A stretch of 64,000 nt of DNA, from assembly GCF_964199965.1 (NCBI RefSeq), contig NZ_CAXMZT010000007.1:124001-188000 (forward strand), in the 5' to 3' direction. The notes under the pieces were generated by a model. That model was not told the DNA's origin. It did not search any database and was given only the letters and a program-made list of their open reading frames with translations. The DNA is from JAFIFT01 sp020051095 (GTDB lineage Bacteria > Pseudomonadota > Gammaproteobacteria > Legionellales > Legionellaceae). Shown piece by piece: positions 29,701-35,431 of this stretch; position 1 is the stretch's first letter, and each line of letters opens with the position of its first letter. The translations under genes and the position numbers were made by a program.

Positions 29701-30840
29701 GCCTTATCGAGAGAAGCCAAAGGAGAATTATTGGATCGCATCGCCCACTACCCCAACTTAAGTGATACGTGTTTGAGCTATATTATTAAACACCCCCATA
29801 CCAAAGCAGAAACGCTTAGTTTTATGATTGGGGAGGTCAAAAATAGTCAACATATCGACTTGATCATTGATCGATTAGACAAGCAAGGGGATAATACCAA
29901 GGCCATTGATTTATTGTTGAAAAGCCCGTTTTTATCTTCCACTCATATGAAACGATTATTAGATGATTTTTCCTTGAACAAAGGCCAACGGGAGTTGATT
30001 CATAACCATCCATTATGCAACACGCAGGTGCTTGCAACCTTAATAGATAGCGCGGAAGACGAACAACAACTGTTAAAATGCTTCGAAAACAATGCATATT
30101 CAGAGTTGCTTGCCAAGCCATTAATAGTAAAAGCAACGCGGTTACAATGTGAATCGATGCTCTTGGATAAAATGTGTGGAATAGCTCAAACAAGCAGCGA
30201 GTTAAAAAGCCTATTAGTTTTATCTGCCGATACCAATATCATCCTTTCCGAGGATTTGTATACGCAAATTGCCTTGCACCCTGCTTGTGATGACAACATT
30301 CTATCGCAACTGGAAAAAATGAATGTCAGTAATGCCAATAAACTTAAAATTCATGTACAAGCCTATCTAAACCACCATGAATTGCTGAAACATTTAGAAG
30401 CACTCAAAGATTTAGGAGAGCAACTGAAAAAATCACCCGATAAGCAAGAGGAAGCGGCAAACGCAGCCCTTTCGCTACATAAGGATCTATCAACAGCCGT
30501 GGATGCTTTAATCAGAAAAGATGGCTTAATCGATGCAAATAAAATTTCACAATTTCAAAAAGCATGCGTGGATGCGTTCAATTACAATGACAAAGAGCGG
30601 ATAAAAGCGTTACAAACACATCCAGGCACTTGGTTTAAAGTGAGCCTTGTTTTGCGTGCCATCTTGGGTGTGATTGCCTTAATCACGGTGATACCTGCTG
30701 TGGTTGTTCAAGCAAGAAGTCAACATGGTTTTGTAAAAACCTTCTTCGCAACCCCGGAAACAGACGGTGCGAAGCAATTAAAAGCCATACAAGATGAATT
30801 TGAGGCAATTGATAAACCAAAACCTCAGCGTAAGCAATAA
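17788..30840 (+). CDS. Giant 4350-residue protein with DUF3638-like SF2 ATPase core, helical solenoid and C-terminal membrane tail
   Basis: One uninterrupted frame of 13 kb. Residues 1-400 contain GGHAIIYQF (His125) and TGGQLSGTCAQRSVHQML (Cys243), conserved-looking motifs of a possible cysteine-protease-like domain. Around residue 2010 lies KIVMGGGKSKVLSP (P-loop, Lys2017), followed by NYIVTTGES, DCLIDEVHQGLLLKNRLNYT (DEVH 2153-2156), QAFSGTPWN (2466-2474, like SF2 motif III) and GISPFLQGVLRNRD (2652-2665, like motif VI). The first and DEVH motifs match those of very large eukaryotic DUF3638/DUF3645 proteins (NMGEGKS; LDE.hQ..Y..G). From about 3150 on, 30-40-residue helical repeats with a recurring HP motif form a probable alpha-solenoid. 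A hydrophobic helix (about 4290-4315) precedes a short charged C-terminus. There is no signal peptide. Dot/Icm effector status is inference. Confidence 0.85.
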   Translation: MTQEKIEISENLFAHINNDPFLTGAYGLEGQRHITTVGYLNQYIQSLIDSKQKVSDDVLRLLGNCNTLIEMEKAIAQIDNPSIAKNKTAIKDLATTWYEALALGLQNPQDYLLFPGGWRDKEGGHAIIYQFHKDKNGDLIFTINNSGAGLEYHPKRSVADKEMYSPTLQYRIPKAKLGDKKSFIPVLQSLLEAQFHHLHDDFDAKDLYETTFAKLSFVDASIEQPPTSVKDYIYTGGQLSGTCAQRSVHQMLKSQFASLDDYRRFIFRFKAHALKDYMEQLRKSGDLGNPQKQGQVEKAIRHQLRLLNVDKEGVKGEALFTGKYRYQCEQELREYLAILRKERVPLQQKAKAVPANQPKRLYDVDLYVQVVPDHSQSGAISRPVLADVYPKPKGGDQLISEMEQALDTCRRLSNISSQPEASFEILEQFFLSLPLPEERHSPLLPFYKSTSTDPKKAQRFYELMADLQEEYFKTGKTVLGNGVMPPRMMAIKASNFAVLGHVARTARAPLLTGDFHHIIDRLPTGLSTQNKLVAQLANHHPDLDKRLQKVREIYPETFDYGAMFPSSMQNDMIAHYSKIIHQFPELETKLKQGFETRYGSQSGPEVRKVRTKNCEALYYYLKVAQNDNLYLPIQDAFRKQQILEYAFAAGLRQFNGTYEIRHRDFSFSYDKNKDTLEMNSVILDGWNLFLILNPLMDTLYQLPEGPVKRCLEYYANQHTSANKITSISGPPSSSKVQLKQWSDKTSDLNDKLVGPEDIEERELFHLRHQPEAQIILTLEYFLKHPEKLSRYDMQVYCEANIFQPGLLVELLTKGHQEDFWPLLQRFMEQGIEASEKKGELSQQSIFYVRMYQSIIQYAYEMDPVAFKQHHENFKHHINLWINEPQQPEQLAHLHHYRFLMLNAQLQSGKALNAKETKELIQSYFVMNQNPLPPECKDADAAYRVERAKKSFMHSLKKNPDLLPWKDILAELESLKIIPGEDQRQSSSQFISPNIYFFDKQGHKFIIDIQQGLVLRDNMAFTYTPSNILNHPIIRHLGLEDARQCWQTADKEQFIIDKPPVKLRFTVKDPSYIVEQQFEVSKGQRVWHQLMASSTAQREYLNLNYSNVLNQTLPPVLSERLNFMWAAPQRDSLLITGANNEVLYRAKESTLPSAYKSQWQIQDTKGNTLFLSHPPVESLLSGIESSDYLLVSEDDKKNLSIQLPRYDLTLTKPSGQDTLFLQWDGKDYALDEEQSLELDGIAGLHFADRTLCVLPIVQYLATTERDPVSEYFKFSADTGNTVATDIVKRKPEESDQRFEKPEVWQHSQSRQAMVLKMQNGEPYPETPAQALYLCYVYLASHQEEKALAMLEACDKRLGGLEGRPEEVQYIRWICQSLPYQVEKNQATKKATISTPPVVACQLKAMSLLTEFSKRGQKINFPETETNPATPDAYVRTKTIQADQRFYDSGINQTIYQQYQRYQLMRRDMPVEYLLSESESRSLLNFYHDRLGSTNNDEPKAIGALGYDWVRLNFMNLTRELNHIQQKELGKIKLSDFEINRKKMITAFLKKHEGVHKRQSELESAPIDLDIGYHMELSNCSIAYDSFIKVFTPDAYGRNLKPLENQYGSVIEALAPDMSDAEFSKNFAVYLAIAMSNDLPERNALENYCKAVLRANRHVSVDKQPGHIPYLCNALYRVICEKKQYSYSTNLHHNFDTAAKFSTWVRNLNPAPIDILQLKDSTKGLLASTDAVLQSIPNQQPVIPPTVSLQQRDVVKKLALFGDKDLPSILSERKTWQTLEHQFYTGRKKVLLTESIRKLADSDAGENRLTALTGMREIARRLFNRPEVLEQIHQKTNQRIDALAKDQTTTESLLLKLANQGPEEKEHKLRWDIDIAAEKRKPININQLLALYFKADRVRYKEVTGLKDENIDQLHGQIAEFIQRGLLLQQLNRIHGETTKLQKQPFETLTDAALFKLGQQLFAPNLMSIFNDPALSVFQFHENILLRPHQQDGIRELLDRDANGHYQEVVEKIVMGGGKSKVLSPNVAFHKANGDNLVIIEVPRALLRTNYVDLKAMSADLYGQSAVLFEFSRDTDSSSKALKALFRQFSDVMVNKNYIVTTGESMQSLELKYLELLASPPDESKIAEFQEWKEQVFWAENLVLMVKNRGDCLIDEVHQGLLLKNRLNYTIGASKALPKFVRDNIVELYQFFKEVPLDGVGGLENQKLTMASLLQSYKPIKTKEQYQQACQALVSALLEHPKSPLLAGIRQSGKTLKESDIPEFTNYLFDKSDSIPGFIKDYPEDLQDLIALYKEEANHLLPFTLSRNSNEHYGPSRNPLKTVDQKAVAIPYRANNSPNEQSNFGNEIESINYTIQSMMINGVTENLLKQYLQFILQQAKAEAKENNKDSINDTAPGNLYKVMTKDMLLSELDIENPKQMRQLHDSMAHNEQLIFEVLKNNVLKNIRMNTKVLSSNALGHVDMMNTVQAFSGTPWNASTYHQRLNYKRELAFGTDEYIIQSLHKKDTPVIGIDFSNPDKLIPNLFALYKDKAQGELRDIIDISAAFKGISNEQVARQIATYIHQHPEQFNHPKAVKFVLFFDEKDQLSALPVDKPDKLSNIITIGSSNPEVIAQRLGCSPEERFSYYDQAHTLGTDIRQSDRAKGIVLCDQDTGISPFLQGVLRNRDVLDGQQSVDVYIPNEMAKGQSLLDLCEGMKKQEEAQLRLDNYLSTHYKMNNLIRQDFLKRILACNEGPEMKAALFKLYQHHFIEQQSERLFDRFGGIAKLEDTRLLLENHQKQLMKSWEELLQKSNVKMTIEEKSTLSSNMAIIIDKACKKGVCDEKQLSPSKTEAMEVELFTEVEKEEERLTEQYDPSSIPTNYTPWHYGNDSLEFLTLKQICQSAKPDYLPDFSDDIVASKNFYKIYNYQKNYLGMFMMPVHALYFVQEGEKITCTLLSPMELADAKKRLKQGVGYHSWISTPNHHVLAGNMPKDIKQNGQYQKIIEQVRFFNGDLGQLLERDAPLTWLTDDSKQKLDFFENYLAPGREAQATHIQQLRMGVQVQFKMLQFVAQNPQRDLRHFDWQKHYPTAEESDIKDLKAVADAFYEITGAWWHNRTTAVTLADKYHLSTTALGYLAQYEDSLRKSKSLENLKKLIIALDNEAFEDSQATINYQQFNPLLAAFASGGKPEITEALEAFPEIPREYIEINTDWHITNFYSSKEKTLPWVSPDPEMTLPLLLAKSKFIDEKQYQSLVQLSENNPSLAFALLQQPNQGWVKANLETIMQAITTQPDERIEKELLKLTQMNDEIGILAVGTIAKAFPPEQQTRFYRYLIDNKVSDKVHGEIFKQNTDDKIFKFYLNDYPGFYRIPYDAVRSKLDLIKPSDGALLEQISRINWDDERFIPDLLEHPARTDFVLKNLATYCKTQEQLLNLVDMKNVSILNYGVLDNVVTNPISKSPEVEWAIMQAAIAKDTPKTTLPELMLHELLTRHEPVSFKLLKNVFQQMPIKADYEPYLFKPIYDLKTLDSETLAVFLLNCRKDNNRFFETLIILDAFHATSKQCLIDLWRSRKIYPIWHARILEHPKMDAEVLEALCQTKQLNHLWIDKILAIKKPELTEASYKYLAAQENIQQPQLKTILERTKNADVVLEIAKKATDPALLDALLLDAADDKVRLTVLGKNQFSYQTLSILLDKPNLSTNVLNLILSQASFSQMLFEKLIMQKQADALELGMLIPIITDATMINTLIKKWYDRLDANHIESLAKKDKIGPDAVGLLCEHPKFNFNSYVDVLSHQYADHEFDKILKTLMASKDFQTLTEMLFVRSRQRKTIFIKATQHLLQDATLDPSHIHTLSGLRGLPEALMADLIKHQGISAQDINTIIRNIPSDNPSKEIQALDTAISALLDTNQFAHLTEENLSRIIANPNVIQNCLETIAVLPHLTNSVIANLLISHPTNEKLLLRLFSRDDIDGYIIPVLKGAHPDEFMTALETVALSREAKGELLDRIAHYPNLSDTCLSYIIKHPHTKAETLSFMIGEVKNSQHIDLIIDRLDKQGDNTKAIDLLLKSPFLSSTHMKRLLDDFSLNKGQRELIHNHPLCNTQVLATLIDSAEDEQQLLKCFENNAYSELLAKPLIVKATRLQCESMLLDKMCGIAQTSSELKSLLVLSADTNIILSEDLYTQIALHPACDDNILSQLEKMNVSNANKLKIHVQAYLNHHELLKHLEALKDLGEQLKKSPDKQEEAANAALSLHKDLSTAVDALIRKDGLIDANKISQFQKACVDAFNYNDKERIKALQTHPGTWFKVSLVLRAILGVIALITVIPAVVVQARSQHGFVKTFFATPETDGAKQLKAIQDEFEAIDKPKPQRKQ

Positions 30841-30907
30841 GGCTATCGCCTATTCGATTAACACGCATCGCGCCTTATGAGTCCGCAGGCGCAAGCTCAC
30901 CCATCCA

Positions 30908-32020
30908 TCATTGTTGATATGACTGATTAGGTGCTGGTTGACCTTCACCTCCTTGTTGTGACTCATAGGTTAAAGCACGCGATTGATTATTCGCTGACAA
31001 TATCTGAAGTAGGGGATGCGTGCTTAAAACATGCGGTTGAGATGGTTGGGTAAATAGCGAATAGAATTTCACGCTTGAAAATAGTTGCAAGGGACTCCGA
31101 TAAGAACGATGGGCGATTAATTGGTTATCACTATCAAAGCGGGAATATTTTGCCTTAAGTCCTTTGTCAAATAAGCTTAAGGCATTTCTTGCTTGCTGAG
31201 CATAATGGTTATGTTCTTTAATCGCTTCATTGACAGGAGACATTTGATTCGAGATATAGGCGGATTTAAGCTGTTTGATCACTTGTTCTCTTCCGCTAAC
31301 TGAGCCACGATACAAAGATTGATCGAATAAATTCTTGCAAAGATTCTCCCATAGGGTTTGCCAAGCAGAAAACCAAATATAGGCCGTATAACCCTCATGC
31401 TTTTCTCGGTTATAGCAATCGGGCAGTCTTTTGCTAATCAAGTCATCCAAAATAAATTCAAAATCCTGGCCGTTCGTTGTATGGTCGTCTTGCCAAGTTT
31501 GGATAATATTACTATTAAAGGTATTTGCCATAGTCAGATCGTTAGTCAGTTTTTGATAACGTCCTTGATAATGCTCGCCGAAATCGCCGCTATGCCCCGG
31601 CAAGTTGAGTTCGCTGGCAGCATTGAGAGCACAGCGAATAACTAACTGATGCGTTTCCAAATTGAGGTCACAAGATGACGGTTTAACTAATAGGTTTTCT
31701 ATCAGCAGCAATCGGTCAACGATGTTTAAAATATCACAAACTTTACGCCAATACGGTTTAGCCGTGGCTTGGCACTCGTAGGAGTGAGTGAAGTAGGTCT
31801 TACCAACTTTCAAACTAGCCCAATCGTGTCTCGTTAATGGAAAGTCAGCTACCTTCGCCAGTATTTCATCCGGTTGAGTTTGTTTTAAGGCTTCCAGCAA
31901 TGTGGGTATCGTTGTTTTGTCGATCTCAGTCTGATTATTCAACCAATTAACAACATCTTTTATAAACATTTGGCGTGTTGTCTGGATTCTTTTTTTAAAC
32001 TCATCGTTAAAATTTGGCAT
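30908..32020 (-). CDS. Hypothetical protein (370 aa), possibly effector-type
   Basis: A soluble, mainly helical protein with no signal peptide or membrane helix. It is rich in Trp/Tyr in the middle (GYTAYIWFSAWQTLWENLCKN) and ends in a disordered Gln/Pro/Gly-rich tail (ESQQGGEGQPAPNQSYQQ). It is convergent with the giant gene, 67 bases apart. No family was recognised. The hydrophilic disordered C-terminus and the neighbourhood suit a type IV effector, but there is no catalytic motif to support that. Confidence 0.65.
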   Translation of the reverse strand: MPNFNDEFKKRIQTTRQMFIKDVVNWLNNQTEIDKTTIPTLLEALKQTQPDEILAKVADFPLTRHDWASLKVGKTYFTHSYECQATAKPYWRKVCDILNIVDRLLLIENLLVKPSSCDLNLETHQLVIRCALNAASELNLPGHSGDFGEHYQGRYQKLTNDLTMANTFNSNIIQTWQDDHTTNGQDFEFILDDLISKRLPDCYNREKHEGYTAYIWFSAWQTLWENLCKNLFDQSLYRGSVSGREQVIKQLKSAYISNQMSPVNEAIKEHNHYAQQARNALSLFDKGLKAKYSRFDSDNQLIAHRSYRSPLQLFSSVKFYSLFTQPSQPHVLSTHPLLQILSANNQSRALTYESQQGGEGQPAPNQSYQQ

Positions 32021-32154
32021 ATTATGCTCACCATGGAAAATATTAAGGCGAAATGGTACCGTAAGATTATTTATATTTCAACTGGGACGGAATACTGCCA
32101 TCGTCTCGGATAAACGGGGAAACAAATTGCAAGGAAATTCATTCTTTAGGTATA

Positions 32155-33102
32155 ATGAACATTATTAAGACTATTGATAAGCCAACTATGATAGCCAACC
32201 TATTTGAAAATGACTTATATCGAAGCTTTTATCAAACCCTGACGTTGATCCCTTCGATCACGATTCTGTCATCGCTGATCTATTTAACGCTAGTCTATGC
32301 GATCAAAGTTTCAACCAGCCGGCAAAAGCTAAAAAAACGGGTGGTTTATTTATCATGCCTGGCTTTTGTTATATTTTGCGCCAAGATTTGGGTGCAAGGG
32401 TTTACTCATATTTTTTATGGCATCAGCCTTGTGTCAGCGGGTCTTGTGGTCAGTAATAAAGAATCGATTATGAATATCGTTGGTTGGGGCATTATCTCCT
32501 GGCGAGGACTTTTTTCCGAAGGGGATTATATCGAAATCGCAGGCCACAGTGGTATTGTATACGATTTGGGGGTCTTATATTTTAAATTACTTGACTCCAA
32601 TGGCCAACATCCAAACCGATGCACTGGGAAGATTATTAAAGTGCCAAATGGGTTAGTCATTAATAATGTCATCAAGCGATTTTCCATTGAACAACATATC
32701 ATTGAGCAATATATTCAATGTCTCATCCCGATTAATCAGGATATCACTCAGATTAAATCAGAAGTAGAAACGATCGTAGATGACATCATGGACTCTTATT
32801 TGCGTAAATTACCCAAAGTCAACAAAGCAAAAAAAGATATGCAATTAATTAGTCATTATGTTTATCAGAAACCTGAGGTTATCATTGGATTTTATTTAGA
32901 TAAGCCGGAATATTTCAAAATGACGATTAGTTATCACACTCGGATGACCGACAAAGAACGGCTTGAAGGTGAGATTATTAACCGGATCCTTCACGACACA
33001 ATCATCTTTAAGGATGGCCACACGGTGGTTGCCAATGAGGAGGTTATGAAAAAAGCGGACAAATCAGTAAAGCACCCCAAATTCGATGAAGCCACCGCTT
33101 AA
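32155..33102 (+). CDS. MscS-family mechanosensitive channel
   Basis: The 315-residue protein has three N-terminal membrane helices; the last (FYGISLVSAGLVVSNKESIMNIVGWGI) corresponds to MscS TM3, the pore helix. The beta domain follows: RGLFSEGDYIEIAGHSGIVYDLGVLYFKLLD, then KIIKVPNGLVINNVIKRFS, the canonical '..G.i..IgL..T.l...dg..v.iPNs.i' pattern. The C-terminal alpha/beta domain ends at about residue 285. It would release solutes on hypo-osmotic shock. TAGG lies four bases before ATG 32155. Kinase and ligand-gated-channel-like genes follow in the same direction. Confidence 0.87.
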   Translation: MNIIKTIDKPTMIANLFENDLYRSFYQTLTLIPSITILSSLIYLTLVYAIKVSTSRQKLKKRVVYLSCLAFVIFCAKIWVQGFTHIFYGISLVSAGLVVSNKESIMNIVGWGIISWRGLFSEGDYIEIAGHSGIVYDLGVLYFKLLDSNGQHPNRCTGKIIKVPNGLVINNVIKRFSIEQHIIEQYIQCLIPINQDITQIKSEVETIVDDIMDSYLRKLPKVNKAKKDMQLISHYVYQKPEVIIGFYLDKPEYFKMTISYHTRMTDKERLEGEIINRILHDTIIFKDGHTVVANEEVMKKADKSVKHPKFDEATA

Positions 33103-33140
33103 CGTTAAAATTTGCAGTAGGATACATAGGACTCATTCAT

Positions 33141-33668
33141 ATGTTAATCATTTTAGGCGGCCTCCCCGGCACCGGGAAAAGCACCATCGCTCAAGCGCTT
33201 TCAAGGCAACTAGATGCTGTCTATCTTCGTATCGATACCATTGAACAAGCCATCCGAAATACCTGGGATGAGGAAGCCATTAAAAATAACGATATGGGCC
33301 CCGATGGGTATCTTGTCGCCTATGCGCTTGCTTCGGATAATTTGCAGTTGGGACACACGGTGATAGCAGACTCGGTCAATCCCATTGAGTTAACGCGTTC
33401 AGACTGGCGAAAAGTCGCCAATGATCAAAATAAGCCTTTTATTGAAGTGGAAATCATCTGTTCAGATAGTGAGTTACACAAACATCGCATCGAGACGAGG
33501 GAAATCAGTGTTAAGGGACTGACCCCACCCACATGGAAAGAGGTTGTCAATCGCGATTATGAATTATGGAAAACGCCCCACCTCATTATCGATACCGCCG
33601 TTCATTCTGTTTCTGAAGCAGTCCAATATATCCAAGCTAACATCAGCGATTTCTCCAATAGCCACTAA
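33141..33668 (+). CDS. P-loop kinase (AAA_33 / zeta-toxin-like family)
   Basis: The 175 residues open with MLIILGGLPGTGKSTIAQAL, a Walker A at 6-15, then AVYLRIDTIEQAIR (substrate-binding Asp typical of this group), HTVIADSVNPIELTRSDW (Walker B-like strand and lid Asp) and a C-terminal IETREISVKGLTPPTWKEV. This matches the small-molecule kinase type (chloramphenicol/gluconate kinase-like; COG0645) rather than a true toxin, since no antitoxin is next to it. It follows the MscS gene by 38 bases with AGGA before the start. Substrate unknown. Confidence 0.82.
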   Translation: MLIILGGLPGTGKSTIAQALSRQLDAVYLRIDTIEQAIRNTWDEEAIKNNDMGPDGYLVAYALASDNLQLGHTVIADSVNPIELTRSDWRKVANDQNKPFIEVEIICSDSELHKHRIETREISVKGLTPPTWKEVVNRDYELWKTPHLIIDTAVHSVSEAVQYIQANISDFSNSH

Positions 33669-33737
33669 GAACCCGACTAACCGTTTCTCGCCAAAAGGAA
33701 TGCTATAGTTAATGTAAGGTCACCTAATAGAAATAAG

Positions 33738-34913
33738 ATGACGATAGGTCAATGGATAAAACAACAACTCACAAGCGTTTGGACCATTTCAAATGGGGTG
33801 ACTGTCTTCTTTTTATTCATCATTTTTATATTGTGGTCATTTGTTAACAATCGGTACGCCGGTTCAGTCAATCAAGTTAGCTCATCCTCCCAGCTAAAGC
33901 AAAAACTTGCCAATTTTAAAAAAAACTATCTCCCAGCAGATATCGCAAAAGAGTATATGGCGATACCCACCGGCATTTTTATTCAATCGTTTGAGTTTAC
34001 GAAGTCAAATACCGTACAAGTCAGTGGTTATGTTTGGCAAAAAATCGATAAAAAGTTATTAGGCCGTGGAATTACCCCAGGCGTGGTTTTCCCGGAAGCC
34101 AATTCATTAGCCAATATGACTGAAGCCTATCGCTATGATTTTGGCTCCTACACACTGGTTGGCTGGCATTTTTTTGGGGTGTCTTTGTTACAAAACTTTG
34201 ACTACTCTTCCTATCCTTTTGACATCCAATCCATTTGGGTTCGTATGTGGCCAGCTGATTTTACCCATTCCATTATTCTAGTCCCTGATTTGCAATCTTA
34301 CCTGACCACCGAACCGGGAATGGTTTTTGGGTTAGAAAGCGATATTGTTAAGCAAGGGTTTTCTATTCGAGAAACATATTTTGATATGCCTATTATGCAT
34401 TACGATACCACCTTTGGGGAGCCCAAACGATTAATGGAACAATATTCGTTGGAGTTATATTTTAACATTATCATTAAGCGGAAGTTGATCAATGCATTCT
34501 TAATTCATTTACTCCCTATCCTTGTCATTTGGTGTATTTTGTTTGCTATTACCATGATTATTTCCAATGATAAACAATTCGCTGAAAGGGTAGGATTATC
34601 CACAACTCAACTGTTCACCGCTCTGGGTGGGACTATATTTTCCGTTATTTTAATGAACAACAATTTGCGCAATAGTTATTTAGATCAACCCTTTTTGTTT
34701 ATGGAGTATTTCTATCTGATCACCTACGCTATCATTATGCTAGTGTCTTATGATGCCTATGTGATTACCACACGCAAAAAAGTTCATACTGTTTTGCATC
34801 ATAATTTACTGCCCAAAACGGTTTTTTGGCCTTTAGTTTTAGGAAGCATTATCTTCATAACCCTCCTGGAGTTTTTCATTTTCCCCGATGATGTGTTCAC
34901 CTGGCACCGATAA
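33738..34913 (+). CDS. Pentameric ligand-gated ion channel-like membrane protein
   Basis: The 391-residue protein has one N-terminal membrane anchor (about 21-37), an extracytoplasmic beta-rich domain (about 45-245), then four helices at about 249-274, 284-307, 318-340 and 361-381, ending almost at the C-terminus. The domain holds FDYSSYPFDIQSIWVRMWP (YPFDIQ at 159-164), the [YF]PFD.Q signature of Cys-loop and prokaryotic pLGICs. The YSLELYFNIIIKRKLINAFL stretch before the first of the four helices mirrors the pre-M1 'l.l..kR.p..y' pattern. ERVGLSTTQLFTALGGTIFS looks like M2, and the M2-M3 loop NNNLRNSYLDQPF resembles that of GLIC. The extra N-terminal anchor in place of a cleavable signal is unusual. 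No cysteine pair flanks the loop, as in other bacterial members. Confidence 0.72.
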   Translation: MTIGQWIKQQLTSVWTISNGVTVFFLFIIFILWSFVNNRYAGSVNQVSSSSQLKQKLANFKKNYLPADIAKEYMAIPTGIFIQSFEFTKSNTVQVSGYVWQKIDKKLLGRGITPGVVFPEANSLANMTEAYRYDFGSYTLVGWHFFGVSLLQNFDYSSYPFDIQSIWVRMWPADFTHSIILVPDLQSYLTTEPGMVFGLESDIVKQGFSIRETYFDMPIMHYDTTFGEPKRLMEQYSLELYFNIIIKRKLINAFLIHLLPILVIWCILFAITMIISNDKQFAERVGLSTTQLFTALGGTIFSVILMNNNLRNSYLDQPFLFMEYFYLITYAIIMLVSYDAYVITTRKKVHTVLHHNLLPKTVFWPLVLGSIIFITLLEFFIFPDDVFTWHR

Positions 34914-35084
34914 ATGACTTATGAGCGGGAAAAGGGATAGGTTAGTAATATTACGTGAAAAGAGGAGCATCGCGTTAATATTAGTATTTTGAAGGCTAAT
35001 GGCTGTTATTCCGCACTAGAAACCAGGATTAATTTATGAAATCATTTTGGTTATAAAACCCTAGTAATAACCCATGAACGTCGC
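34914..35084. other. Non-coding stretch, nothing recognised
   Basis: Between the channel-like gene and the double palindrome there is AT-rich DNA without a convincing open frame, promoter or terminator. Together with the AraC remnant and the palindromes it makes up a 518-base gap ending at 35431. Confidence 0.5.
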
Positions 35085-35174
35085 CCTCCGCTTTATGCGG
35101 AGGGTCCAGAAACTGAGGTGTTTTTAATAGTAACGATAGTTTGATGTCTATGGATCCTCCGCATAAAGCGGAGG
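35085..35174. repeat. Double palindrome: two inverted 19-bp CCTCCGC hairpins
   Basis: CCTCCGCTTTATGCGGAGG (35085-35103) and its exact reverse complement CCTCCGCATAAAGCGGAGG (35156-35174) bound a 52-base AT-rich centre. Each arm is itself a hairpin (7-bp stem, 5-base loop). GGTCC and GGATCC next to the inner ends add to the symmetry. It interrupts an AraC-like reading frame, suggesting that it inserted there. Confidence 0.7.
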
Positions 35175-35279
35175 AAGCCGTGAATAATCGATGCGACTTA
35201 ATTGTTGTAAAGTCAGCTTCTCATCCAGATGCTTTCCAATATACTCAATCACTGCATTGACGTGTCGCTCATAATTCAT
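35148..35279 (-). pseudogene. N-terminal remnant of an AraC-family regulator
   Basis: From ATG 35279 the frame reads MNYERHVNAVIEYIGKHLDE then KLTLQQLSRIDYSR, which is the opening of AraC-type helix-turn-helix domains ('.....i..vl.yIe.hl.e.lsLe.lA..a..S'). It breaks at the border of the palindrome and ends in a stop at 35148 after ten unrelated residues, leaving 43 codons. The rest of the regulator is absent on either side, so this is a decayed gene. Confidence 0.6.
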
Positions 35280-35431
35280 ACTTTGTTCTCACAATTTCCT
35301 CATATCATTCACGTTACTAATGTTAACTAATCAAACTTGACTATATTTGACCAAAATTGCTAAATTGATGATGAAAATTAAATTTTATTGTGTTAGTATT
35401 AGCCAACAAGTCATCCATTGAAGGACTCCCT

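Noticed and set aside
33141..33668. Zeta-type toxin reading of the P-loop kinase
   Set aside because: No antitoxin gene is adjacent and the motifs fit general small-molecule kinases as well.
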